A model generated the notes under the pieces. The model was not told where the DNA came from. It saw nothing but the letters and a program-made list of their open reading frames with translations, and did not search any database. This document shows, in pieces, positions 1-10,639 of a stretch of DNA of 64,000 nt (its first letter is position 1; each line of letters starts with the position of its first letter). Source of the stretch: Capronia americana. Taxonomy: Eukaryota > Ascomycota > Eurotiomycetes > Chaetothyriales > Herpotrichiellaceae. The translations under genes and the position numbers were made by a program. Location: positions 62,001 through 126,000 of the forward strand of contig JADWQD010000026.1 in the NCBI GenBank assembly GCA_016110215.1, in the 5' to 3' direction.

Positions 1-1266
1 TATACACAGCTATCATCCACGGGCTCTGTCAGTGGACCAGTCCTCTCGAGTACTGAGCAGGTAACATGGAGATGAGATGACTTGCCTGTCACGTCCTTCG
101 TCCCACTCGCCGTTGAGTACGAGGCAGGGTACTTTGATCTTGTGGACCTCGTCTACTATCGACCACGTCCTGGCAACCGTTAGCTTGAACTGTCATCCAG
201 GGTGGCAAAGTCAAAACGTAGGCTTTGCAGCGCGGCAAAAATGCGCCGGGATAGACCAAGTCTTACCTCAAGCTTCCGACCACAGTGAACTCGCTTGGCC
301 CGTTCATCGTGTAGTAAACTGTCTGCGAACATGCTTGTCAGCTGACGGCTCGAAAACACCACGACTAGGCACTTAGCGAGCATGGTCGTACATCGTCCTC
401 TTCCACATTTGCCATGGTGTCCACAAGGTCCTTGGGGAACGGGTAGATTCTGCAGACATGGCGCTTGTAAAATTCCTCGACAGCCCATTTATCTGCGTTG
501 GCGTCAGCGTCGAGAGAAGTGGACAGTACCGCAGCCTGCCAGCGCCAGCAACTTACACTCTGGATCATCGTACGTCTTGTCCTTCTCGTGCTTTTGCAGC
601 GCTTTCTCCACGTCCTCGGGAAGCTGCTTTCGCCATTCATTGCACGATTCAACCCAGAGTTCCATGCTACTAGGTGAGTTGGAGATGACAAGACGCTTGA
701 GTCCCTTGTGGCCCCGAATCGCGAACGTTGCGCCTAACATCCCTCCCCTATCGTCCCGGGGAAATCAGTCTCCGCTGCTCCCAGGGCAGTGCACCAGGGA
801 CGGAGACTTTGGCGAGACTCACCAACTCTGGCCTAGGAGGTCAAAATCGCCGGCAATGCCCAAATGCTCCAGCAGATTATCCAGTTCCGCGATGAACAGC
901 TCGGGTGTCCAGAAGGCAGTGTCGAGTCTCTTTTCGCGAAAGTGTGTTGACTTGCCGCATCCGAGCTGGTCGTAGAGGACCACGGGGATCTTGTACTCTG
1001 TGTAGAGGTTCTTCAAGTTCGCCAGATAGTTATGTCCCATGCCGGGGCTGTCATCTCCGGTTAACTTGCGAGTCCCACGCCGATTGAGGAGGAGAAGGCG
1101 CTGTCACCCACCCATCCACCCGGACTACTCACCCTCCATGGAGAACAACAAGAGGCCGCCCGGTCGAGGAAGTGTTGAGATCACCGCATATCTTGTACCA
1201 CGTGAAAGCTTCGCCCGGGAGCCCGGGGTAGGAGAAGGGCGCGTTGCCTTCCTTCGACATAGTCAT
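1..1266 (-). CDS. Proline iminopeptidase-like alpha/beta hydrolase (3' end cut by window edge)
   Basis: Serine peptidase of family S33 that would release N-terminal proline from peptides. On the minus strand the visible exons are 1133-1266, 823-1047, 557-747, 392-492, 267-322, 86-169 and 1-9. Joined, they give the oxyanion-hole HGGPG, DQLGCGKS, the nucleophile elbow GQSWGG and the cap-domain stretch FYKRHVCR followed by YYTMNGPSEF, all typical of fungal proline iminopeptidases. The first in-frame ATG is at 1266; the longer frame upstream opens with TTG. The junction at 85 uses a GC donor (gcaagt) rather than GT. The catalytic Asp and His lie beyond the left edge or in missing exons. The family is clear; the substrate is inferred. 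Confidence 0.85.
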
Positions 1267-3303
1267 CCCCTGCGATTCTAGAAAGCGTCGTCCGTGTACC
1301 CGACTGTGAAAGATTTCGATGGACAAGAAAAGAGAAGCAGGATCGATGACATCAAGAAGAATGGGACACCTCCTCGGGGGGACAGTAATGCACTCGTACT
1401 GTGTCGGTTTCCGACTAATGCAATCATCATCAGGCTCTAAGCGACGGGATGAGAGCCCTCTCCTCGTACGGCTTGTCTAGCGCAACGGAGAGTTCGATCT
1501 GGAAGTCCACGCGTGCAAAGACATTGGAGCCTGAAGATCCGACAATGGGTAAAGCCGCTGGCCCAGTCCGCATCCTTGAGGGTGTGAGCGCTTAGCGACC
1601 TTCCTTATAGGGAAGCCGATTAAAGCCTCCGGAGGGAAGCTGAAGACGCGAGCCAGTGGCGCGTCGACATGCGAGAGGCTAACAAGTGGATTGCATAGCC
1701 TGGAAAGGAAGGTCGTTTCCATCCCTGGAGAACTTGTTTTGAACAAGCCAGACGAGGCAGGTGAGGCAGCGCCCTTTGACCTCGAATCAGTCCCTTCGGT
1801 GAATGCCCGGCGCAGCTTGCGTACTCATAACAGGGAAGCGACTGACCTTAACAGCAAGGGATTTTCGAGGGTGATCCTATCCTGGCTGCCCTCTGAGTGC
1901 AGCTTCCTGTAGAAGTCGACAGACCAACAGCTTTCTATTGCTGGTATGTCTATGCCCCAGCCATCCTGTCGATTTCCTGTTAGACCGCGCATTTTCTGCG
2001 CTGAGGCATCACGAAAGCAGTTCTAATACTGCAAGGTAATGGGTTTTGTGTGTGGTCGAAGCACACGGTCTGTTTTCGTCTCCTTTTCTTTGGGGTGGTT
2101 GTTCTCTGGTCGTTGCTTGTCGCTCATTTCTCACTTCCCTGCGCGACAGCAAAAGCTGTCAGCACTAGCTTATAAGTCTGAGATTGTTCAGGGTAGCAAT
2201 TTGTACGTTGCCAAAGAAATATCTTGGAATTTGCCAGATGTCGATGCCAGCAAGCCTGGCCGTTTCTGTCGGCTCATCTCCCTCTACCGATATTGATTGC
2301 CCATTACCACCTTCCATCTTGGTCTCCCCTGCTTCCGCCGTGCAGGCATGCAGTCTCACCCATGCTTGGATCTGGTCTGTTAATCCTACCGTCAGATGAT
2401 ACGCTCGCACTTGACGGAGATTCGAAAAAATCCACTCAGGTAAAGCCTGGCACGGTCACAGACCGATCCGCATAATAAGCCGGCAGGCAAACGGACACAG
2501 CAGTGGTAGCTCGTCTAAATGTGTACGAGATGTTGTACGTCAGATCTTCAAGCGCATTGAAGGCGCTGCGGGAAGGGCTCCCATCGGATGTGCTTCTTGG
2601 CGCTGCTGGTAGCCTCCGGATATGTCTTTATAGACAGCATAATAATGAGGCGGTTTCGCCATATCTTCCAGAGCAGTGTGAGCCTGCGTGAGAAGATCCT
2701 AGATGCACGCTTCGGTGACATCAGATAGGGGGGTCTGAACCTTTTCCCCCGCCGAATTTGAGGTATAAAAGTGAGTGTTATGTCTCTTCTCGACAATGAT
2801 GATAGCCAAACGTGGAGGACTCATCGTTGCTGCAGGATGGGCCGTTTTGCACGCGGGCTGCATCCGGCACCTCTCCATTCAGAACTTCTTGATATTGGCC
2901 CTCCAAAACAGCATCCCGGTGAATCGAGTCAAGCCGGTCGATTGTGGCTCAGAGAGCGTCTCGGAAAAATCGGGAGGAAGGTGTACTTACGATAATGTGG
3001 AGGAGAAGCTGGCCTCCGTTCTGTTGTTTCCTCTTAAGCAGCCTTCACGGATTCTGCTAGGGCGTACACCATTTCACTCCTGGGTTTCTGAATGCTAATA
3101 TCTGCACACCACTGTGTGAGATGTCCGTCAATAGATGCGACAATACTGACAACGCTAGAGCAGTGTCCGATGACTCAGGGAAAGGAGGGTGACGTCCAGT
3201 CCGACAACGATATCGTTGTATCGTTGCAGTTCGTTGGTCCCCAATTTGTTTTCCTTTCCACCGGAATCTGATCGCGACCAACGAGTTTGTGGTTGCAGCC
3301 GCC
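1267..3303. other. Gene-free stretch upstream of the iminopeptidase
   Basis: Only short overlapping frames occur, none with recognisable domains, convincing splice sites or a consistent coding strand. Base composition is ordinary, so it is not a RIP block. I see nothing else to annotate. Confidence 0.5.
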
Positions 3304-3672
3304 ATGCTTGAGATCCAACTTGAGAGCAGCATTAACGAAACACTGGTGATTCCACACCGTTACGAATCTGCTGCCAACCACGAAAGCTTTGGTCGCGCCT
3401 TCTCTGACATCGCACAAGAATTCCAATCTACGAAAGACCAGCGGGGTTTCAGTGACCAGCTCCACAAGCACAAGCTCTGCCACAGACATAGTGACAGTGC
3501 CATCAAACTCTACAAACATTACGCGACTGGTCACTATAAGGAAATCAAGCAGGACGCGCTCCGTCGGTATCAGGATAGTTGGGTTCGGGAGCGTCGGGAT
3601 TGGAAAATCTTGACCCGTGGGAAAGAAGTGGCTTGGGTCAATTGCAAGACGGACTTCGACCAGAGAGGCTGA
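3304..3672 (+). pseudogene. Possible remnant open frame, unrecognised
   Basis: An ATG-initiated frame of about 122 codons, rich in Lys, Arg, Glu and aromatic residues (for example YATGHYKEIK and SWVRERRDWK), reads like part of a real soluble domain. The opposite strand is also open for about 200 codons across the same bases, so chance is possible. It ends 134 bp short of the 3' end of the convergent MFS gene. I cannot assign a family. It could be an eroded gene fragment, a single exon of a larger gene, or noise. Confidence 0.2.
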
Positions 3673-3806
3673 CTGAGTATGTATATGTTCGACTAATAGG
3701 CCTTGAACGGCGTCCAGCCTTCTTTTGCAATAGACAAGTCCAGGGGAGCCACAGCAAGACGTCTTCGCCACCCAAGACACCATCGTCACGGTCGCAGTTT
3801 CGACTA

Positions 3807-6057
3807 TTAATAGCGATAGCGGAAATGTGGGTTCTGCACGCGATCAGGTGAGCTACCATCCCAAACACTCGACCACCGGCGACACTCACCTGTATGTCCG
3901 TCATGTCCTGAAGGCCAAAGAGACAACCTTCAATATTTTGTTGCTCCAAAGTCACCCCTTGCTCTGCGGCTCTCTTGTCGCGACGGTCGTTCTCCCATCG
4001 GACCCAGACGTACCATGAGAAGATGGCGACTTCGGCCACGAAGAAGCAGCCGCAACAGAAGTACAACCCTGGGCGGTACTGTGGGGCGGAAGAGGCGTAG
4101 AAGGTCTGCGGTCCGATACAGTATCCGGCACAGAAAGCCATAAAGACGATCGCTTGAGCGCACGACTTTTTCGTACGCCCGGCAACGTTCAGACCCGTGG
4201 TGGACCAAATGATGAATGAAGCAGGAGTGTAGAATCCTGTGATCCAGAAGCCAATCTGTAACAAAGACGTCCCAAGTCAGTTACTAGCAACACACTCGAT
4301 CATCTTTCCACGGGGCCAGGCTTACCAGACGACCCCAACGGTGGCCATTGTTGAGGAAGGCTTCGAGGAAAATGCCAATGACGGCCGGGAATAGCAGCGT
4401 GAAAGCCATAATCAAGTTCAGATTCTATCAGGTAGAGGGAGTCAGCTTTCCTGGTTCCGCCGGAAATAACTCCTGCTCAAGTAAAGCGACTTACTCTCTC
4501 TGGAAATCTGTTGACGACGTAGGCCACCAAGAGCACGCCCTAGGGAGGTAGAGGTGTTAGCAGGAATGAGCCATCCATTGGTCTAGGATCGACTCACAAC
4601 AAACTGCACGGTGTACCAAGGAAGCTGATACTGAATGGTCTGGGCCGTATCAAGATCGAAGGACTTGAGTATGATGGTGGAAAATGTCGAGAAACCTAGA
4701 AGGGGAGGTGGGATAGTAAGTCTCAAGTCACAGCCAAAGCCATCGGCCACAGGGGGGTTCTTACCTCCGGAGGCAGACGACTTGAGGAGGGTGGTCAGGA
4801 CGAGGAAGTATATCTGGGGATCGCGAGCACACTCCCAGACTTGTTCCCACTTGAATGCGACGCCGGACTCCGACTCTCCCGCTTTGTTCTTCACCAAACG
4901 AGCATGTGCGAGGGTCCTCTCCTGTAATGCTGTTTCAGTGCCGTTCCCTCGATAGAATGGAATCTGCTTACCTGAGGGGTCAACCATCGTGCAGTTTTCG
5001 GCACACACAGTGAGAAGAAGAGGATACATCCCCAGAGGAAGGACAAGCTACCTAGGAAGACTGGTAGCTGTCAGTACGCGGGATGCTCTCTCGGCCTTTT
5101 GGATTCCGCATACGATGAATGGCCCTCCACGGTTGGATGCTAGATCCTTCGGCGGCTTTTCCCACGCCGTAATTGATCATCAAAATGAACAAGCTGAAGA
5201 AGCTGTTCATAGAACTGCGCGTCGCATTAGCCCACATTTCTACCACGAGAGGTCCTTGGATGCTTACAAGAAGGCCATGGTCCGCATCACCTGCTCCTCT
5301 CTTCTATACCATGCCGTGACGATGATAAGAAAGCCAGGACTGATTGGCGCTTCGAGGATACCGAGAAGAGTTCGAACAGCCATGACTGCGATTTTCCGGT
5401 CAGCGGGCTTGTCTTGGAAGGTCTGCATCTTGGGTCGACTTACGCTGCTTGAAGTTATTACAAGCGGCGAGGCCAAACACGCAAATCCCCCATCCAAGCA
5501 CAACGTAGGCGAGGACCTTTTGGATTGCGAACTTCTGCATGAGCCATCCGAAGGGGAATTCGGCAATAAGGTACGCCAGGTAACTGGAGAAGGCAAGGTA
5601 AGCTTGTCGTCGGGATTCATCATCCATGTGCTCTTTCGAGTGACGTACAATCCCGTGGACAGCCAGGCAAAATCGTTGCCAACGAGCCCCGTGTCCTCCC
5701 TCAGGTCAAACGCGACGGCGGAGGACAAGGTGATCTTGTCCGAATACTGCAGCGAAACCGTCAGATGGTGATCAGATCGCCCGGGATCAGGACCGAGCTT
5801 ACCTGTAGGCCATACGTGAACATCAATAGTGGCATGATGTGCCAGTCAATCTTGCGAAGAAGCTTGCGGTCTTCGGCTTGCTCGGTCAGAGTAGGTTGGA
5901 GGTCGACACCAAGATGGACCTGGTGGTCGGTCTCATAATCGGACACTTTCTTGATCTCGACGTCGTATTCGGCGTCCTTTCGATCAAGTGTGGTCCCGTG
6001 CGTCGCCTCGGCATCCTTTGTCTGTCGACTGGCTTCACGGATCTCGAGGGCAGTCAT
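3807..6057 (-). CDS. MFS permease, Dal5/ACS (allantoate/anion:cation symporter) type
   Basis: Plasma-membrane uptake carrier of the major facilitator superfamily. Its closest family is the fungal Dal5-like anion:cation symporters, which move allantoate, ureidosuccinate, vitamins and small carboxylates. Twelve exons: 5803-6057, 5649-5746, 5444-5583, 5268-5385, 5114-5214, 4972-5051, 4765-4921, 4598-4695, 4495-4539, 4326-4424, 3890-4255 and 3807-3833. They total 1,584 bp and 527 residues with no internal stop. The cytosolic N-terminus leads into RKIDWHIMPLL and YSDK at helix 1, the usual Dal5-family opening. Later helices carry YLAYLIAEFPFGWLM and FCAGYCIGPQTF, and the C-terminal tail is NPHFRYRY. 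It is divergent from the MmgE/PrpD gene with 533 bp between start codons, which suggests co-regulation. Substrate unknown. Confidence 0.9.
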
Positions 6058-6590
6058 CTTGTTAGGCGAGATGAACTAATGATGTGAGCAGGGCGTGTAT
6101 CACAAAATGTTCCCGTCTGGGAAAAGGAAAACTCGAGCATCTTTAAAGGTAGAAACGACAGTGGTGTAGTCGGTTCGCGGCCGACCTCGTTATCTGGGAC
6201 TTGGGAGGTCAGAGATGAGGTTATCAGTGGATTCGTGGAGCAAAAGCATCCCCCGTACAACCCCAAGGTGAGTGTGCATGAACATGGGAGAACAAAGAAG
6301 CTCTCAGCAGGATGAGAGCCAAGAGCACGCGCCCTCGATTGCGAGGCGGCCATCATCCGCCCACGGACTCTCGTCATGAATATAAGGGCGTGGAGGCGGC
6401 CCAGGGAGGGGGTACCGGGTGGAGTCCTGGCGGACGACGTCCGCCGCCAGCGCGGGTTGTGGAGACGTCACGACGTGAACCTGTTGGGAAATGGGGACGG
6501 TACCTGTCTCGAACTCTCGATGTGTATAAACAGGATGGCGACCATGAGGGACCCTCAATTCCGCCACTTGCACTGTATGCAAAGGGAAAC
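6058..6590. promoter_or_regulatory. Shared divergent promoter, MFS permease / MmgE-PrpD
   Basis: A 533 bp interval drives two divergent genes. Two HGATAR sites (AreA/NIT2-type GATA factor targets) are visible on the minus strand as ttatct at 6190-6195 and ttatca at 6221-6226, about 25 bp apart. A TATA-like tataaac lies near 6529, about 60 bp before the PrpD start codon. The sites are seen directly; nitrogen regulation is an inference. Confidence 0.5.
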
Positions 6591-7961
6591 ATGGCAAGTG
6601 ACTCTCCAACTTATCGTATGGCCCACTGGGCTGCCACTGTACCACGCGACCGGACGTTGTCCGCTCGAGTCGAGGCTCAGAGGGGCATCAAGGACCTTTT
6701 GGGCTGCATGATAGGCGGTACGATTGAACGTGTGCCGCTGCAGGTGGCCCAGGCTGCCGTTTACCTGTCTTCTCAGGGGCCTTGCACCCTGGCCGGGCAT
6801 TGCGACAAGGTCTCGGCACCAGCGGCAGCCTTTGCCAACGGCGCCGCCGCCCACATTCTGGACTTTGACGACTCTTTCCGTCCTCTGACGGGTCATCCTT
6901 CGTGCACCATCGTCCCTGCCATTCTGTCCGTGGCCGAGGAGCACCGACGGTCAGGTGCCGACTTGCTCGATGCCTATGTCGTCGGCGTGGAAATCAGCGC
7001 TTCCATCGGGCGAGCGGCGCCAAAGCATCATGACGAGGGATGGCACGGTACCGCCACGGTAGGCGTGATTGCGTCGGCGGTGGCGTGCGCTCGACTCTTG
7101 GGTCTTGACACAGCCGGCATCGTGGCAGCGATCAGCATGGCAGTCAGCTCCGCCAGTGGCAGCCGAGTCCAGATCGGCCACGACCTCAAGTGCATCCAGC
7201 CTGGCGCAGCCGCTCGCGATGGCGTCATTGCCGCCTATCTGGCCGCCAACGGGATCAGAGGCTGCGAGGAAGTCCTGACGGGTCGATGGGGATGGTCGAA
7301 ACTCTACGCCGACGTCGACAGCGATGGCAGCGAATTCACTTTCCCGGGACCCGCAGAGCCTCTCGCCATCGTGGACCCAGGGATCACGTACAAGCCCTAT
7401 CCTACCTGCGGAAGTACACACCGGACTCTCAATGCAGTGTTGGATCTTTGCAACAAGCACAATATAGTGGCTGCCAACGTGGAGAGCGTTGAGACGACGA
7501 TCCCATTCCTCAACACGGCAAATCTCAGATACCCCCACCCCGACAATGGAATGCAAGCACGATTCAGCATGCCCTACACTTGCGCAGTCGCCATTATCCA
7601 TCGCCAGCTTCGTCTAGGTGATTTCGAAGACGAGGCCGTCCAACGACCCGAAGTTCAGGCTTTGATGGCCAAGATCCAAATGGTTACCCTTCCCGGGAGC
7701 GAAGACACAGACAAGACGTACCTAGAGATGCCTTGTTATACCAAAATCACACTTCGCTCAGGAGACATCTTCGAGGACACTCGCTATGATAGGCGGGGCG
7801 AATCAACACGGCCACTGACGGCCGAAGAAGAAGAGACCAAGTTCCGTGACTGCACTGAGAAAATCCTGTCTCCTCTACAAACAGCAACCATCATCCACAC
7901 TCTGGATCACCTAGCTGACCTTCGAGACATCGGGAAGTTGGCAGAACAGCTGAAGACATGA
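6591..7961 (+). CDS. MmgE/PrpD family protein (2-methylcitrate dehydratase / cis-aconitate decarboxylase fold)
   Basis: Intronless gene of 456 residues, the usual length of the MmgE/PrpD superfamily. Members include 2-methylcitrate dehydratase, cis-aconitate decarboxylase and iminodisuccinate epimerase. Family landmarks are HILDFDDS followed by GHPS near residue 90, GWHGTATVGV near residue 145, YPTCGSTHRTL near residue 270 and MQARFSMPYTCA near residue 320. The ATG at 6591 is preferred over an upstream in-frame extension because it sits just downstream of a TATA-like box and the fold begins there. An intron-free gene among intron-rich neighbours is notable. It is probably cytosolic, since no targeting peptide is obvious. 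Sequence alone does not separate dehydratase, decarboxylase and epimerase; context suggests a role in the proposed catabolic cluster. Confidence 0.88.
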   Translation: MASDSPTYRMAHWAATVPRDRTLSARVEAQRGIKDLLGCMIGGTIERVPLQVAQAAVYLSSQGPCTLAGHCDKVSAPAAAFANGAAAHILDFDDSFRPLTGHPSCTIVPAILSVAEEHRRSGADLLDAYVVGVEISASIGRAAPKHHDEGWHGTATVGVIASAVACARLLGLDTAGIVAAISMAVSSASGSRVQIGHDLKCIQPGAAARDGVIAAYLAANGIRGCEEVLTGRWGWSKLYADVDSDGSEFTFPGPAEPLAIVDPGITYKPYPTCGSTHRTLNAVLDLCNKHNIVAANVESVETTIPFLNTANLRYPHPDNGMQARFSMPYTCAVAIIHRQLRLGDFEDEAVQRPEVQALMAKIQMVTLPGSEDTDKTYLEMPCYTKITLRSGDIFEDTRYDRRGESTRPLTAEEEETKFRDCTEKILSPLQTATIIHTLDHLADLRDIGKLAEQLKT

Positions 7962-9107
7962 TTGACGAATACATGCCCTTGCAGCCCATGTTCTGTAATA
8001 CCTTTGGATAGCTGGGACAGATCGCCCGAGCAATTGACGACATTTCACGCTATACCTTTATAAAGAGCCCGTCATCAAAAGCCCTTGTGGAATAGACCCC
8101 ATTCGAGGTTGAGCTTCCTATCTTCTACTCACAGATGGATCCTTTCGACTCCGCAACGCCGGCTTGTTCCACCTCGAAAAAGGCTCGAGGGTCTAAATTA
8201 TCGAAAGTCCTGAAAATACTCGAGAAAGCTCACTCCCTCCGTCCGAGTGGAGATGTTCCAAGCCACCACGGAAAAATTGCTGAGGCTGCTGAGACATTCG
8301 AATAAAGGGAACGGTCCTTTTGAAAGGACAACCAAATCTAGAAAGCGGCCGCACCGCAGTAGGCAAGGCGACGACGATTGGGTAGATGAGTTCGTGCCCA
8401 AAAGAAACAGAAAAATCCGAAATGATATGTAGAATTAACCATTCTTCATGGGCCACTCCGACCGTCAGCCCAGAACGCAACACAGGAGACATTTACAGGG
8501 AGTAAAGTCAAGATCGTTGAGCACTAGGAACGCCATCTTAACACATGAGTAACGAGATTGCCTCAACCTCGTATTCGTTTTTGGTACCAGATGTAGTCTA
8601 CCGGGAGGCCTTTAAGTATCTGATCATCCTCACGCTGCCTGCCTACAAAACAAACAAAACACCGGCCGTGTACAGTCGCAAGGAGCTCGTCTGATGAAGA
8701 CTTCCGGCCAGGGAAAGGCGAACCGAAGACATTGATTGCTATTGCATCTCAACCGTGACTCATGACTCATTACTATTCGCCTTTCTGTTGGGTTGGGCCG
8801 CCAACAGCAGAGTAGTCGAAACAAAAGTCGAGTGCCATTCAAAAAATGATCATCGCACGATAGCCGCCTCACTCAATCTGGCCTATCATCGCGATAGAGG
8901 CGGCAGTGCTCCGACTGTAAACTCTGGTGACCGACCTCCTGGTGGTGAGACCTTCGGACACCGACATGTGCGATTGTTTGTGCCATTCATTCCTCATTAG
9001 GGGGCTTGAGTTGGGCTTATAACAAAAATATAAATTGTAGCATGGGATACTTTGATCAACTGTGAAACTTGCCCGGCCGTCCGACATTTTCGTCATCACA
9101 CGCAGCA
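7962..9107. other. Intergenic between PrpD and FAD oxidase
   Basis: It contains a TATA box at 8059-8064 followed by a pyrimidine-rich leader and a small ORF (listed separately). Upstream of the oxidase two opposed GATA motifs lie at 8883-8888 and 8892-8897. An AT-rich stretch near 9018-9040 (ttataacaaaaatataaatt) is a plausible core promoter for the oxidase. Confidence 0.4.
8135..8305 (+). CDS. Small ORF, 56 codons, hypothetical
   Basis: An ATG 70 bp downstream of a TATA box at 8059-8064 opens a 56-codon frame containing a Lys-rich stretch (KKARGSKLSKVLKILEK) that could form a basic amphipathic helix. The +1-shifted frame stays open to 8432, so an unrecognised short intron or a frameshift could extend it. 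No family is recognised. The main support is promoter-like context. Confidence 0.22.
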   Translation: MDPFDSATPACSTSKKARGSKLSKVLKILEKAHSLRPSGDVPSHHGKIAEAAETFE

Positions 9108-10639
9108 ATGAGTGGACAACAAATACCGCCTCCGGGCTCACCTTTCCCAGGGAGTGTGATCATCATCGGTGCAGGGATATTCGGGCTCTCAACTGCAATT
9201 GCCATTGCGAAGCGACATGCCAACACCGCGGTCACGGTGGTTGATCGAATGACACCTCCCGTCCTGGATGGGACCAGCGTCGACACCACTCGTTGTATCA
9301 GGGCCGGTGAGTTTCAGGACCAACCCTCTGTGGGAGACGTCGCTTCCCGCCCGTCCATCCCGGTACTAGGTAAACGATAAATGACGAGAGGGCTGACGGT
9401 CAATCGTGTTTCCAGACTATGCGGATCCCATATACGCACGGCTTGCCAAAGAGGCTCAAATCATGCTGGAGAACGACCCCGAAATCAGCCAGCACATGTT
9501 CAAACAGGGAATGACATTCGCCTGCGACGGCCAGTCCGGCCGATTCACAGATCTGTGGGAGGCTCAACGCAAACTGGCCACGTCCTTACATGATCCCGAA
9601 TCCCTCGTGGCCCTGCCGAGTCGTGAGGCAGTTTTCCAGCGTATACACGGCGAGGGATCCCAGCCGCCACCAGTTCAGTCCTTGGCCGGTGGCCGCTCTC
9701 GGTGGAATGGGGCCTATTGCAATTTGGAAGATGCCTTCATTGACGCTGGAGCATGCATCCAAGTCTACTACGAGCGGGCCTTAAAGAAGCCTTCGATCAC
9801 CTTCCGATGTGGCTCGGCCGTCGACCGTCTTCAAATCGAACACGGTATCTCCAAAGGCGTCGTTCTCGAGGACGGTACCGAACTCCGGGCGGACCTTGTC
9901 CTGGTGGCGGCAGGCGCTTGGTCCAACCGACTGGTCTATCTGGAGAACCGGATCGATCCTATCGGGCACGAAGTAGCTTGGATCAAGGTCACGCCCGAGG
10001 AAGAGCGACGGTGGAAAAATATGTCCATCACGACGAACCTCAGTACGGGCCTGAACATGTTCCCTCCGTACAACGGTGAGATCAAAATCCTGCGCCGCTC
10101 CCCAGGATACAAGAACACGACCCGTGTCAGGCATCCTGAAGATCCATCAAAAACGATTGAGATTTCGTATCCCAGGACGTTGGTTACCAACCCAACTGAC
10201 ATTATCCCCCTGGAAGCGGAAAAGTCCATGCGGGAGAATCTCAGAGAGATCATGCCTCCGTTGGCCGACCGAGCCTTTGACCGGACCAAAATTTGCTGGT
10301 GCGTCATCTCCTCTCTCCTCTTCCTATTCCACCGTCAGAGGCCCGATTCAAACTGACCCGCGAACATGTAGGATTTGCACTACTCCCACGGCCGACTTTC
10401 TAGTAGCGCCTCACCCGCGTGTGGGTGGTGTTCATCTAGCAACTGGAGGCTCGGCGCACGCCTGGAAGTTTTTGCCAGTGATTGGAGATCTTGTAGTGGA
10501 TTCGATGGAGGGGAACTTGTCGCAAGAGCTGGCGCAGAAATGGGCATACGCGAAAGGAATGGCAGGAAGCGATCACAACGCCCCACGCATGGACGGCAAG
10601 CCAGAGGAGTTGCGTGATGTTGTGCGTAGTCGCATGTAG
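9108..10639 (+). CDS. FAD-dependent amine/amino-acid oxidase (L-pipecolate / saccharopine oxidase-like)
   Basis: Flavoenzyme of the DAO/sarcosine-oxidase family that oxidises secondary amines or N-substituted amino acids, releasing hydrogen peroxide. Exons 9108-9306, 9416-10298 and 10372-10639 give 449 residues. The dinucleotide-binding motif IIGAGIFGLSTA lies near residue 15. The join at the first intron restores RADYADPIYARLA, a hallmark of fungal pipecolate/saccharopine/fructosyl-amine oxidases. The C-terminal flavin-contact region is GGSAHAWKFLPVIGD. The end, VRSRM, is not a canonical PTS1, unlike many peroxisomal relatives. The ATG at 9108 is the first in frame; the frame upstream opens only with TTG. 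It is probably co-regulated with the PrpD gene. Substrate inferred only as a secondary or cyclic amino compound. Confidence 0.88.

Noticed and set aside
1477..1746. Minus-strand 89-codon frame
   Set aside because: No domain, no splice partners, no promoter context.
4989..5771. 260-codon plus-strand frame
   Set aside because: Lies antisense to the 12-exon permease, whose exons give a continuous 527-residue MFS protein.
6951..7601. 216-codon minus-strand frame
   Set aside because: Antisense shadow of the MmgE/PrpD gene; codon-bias effect of a GC-rich gene.
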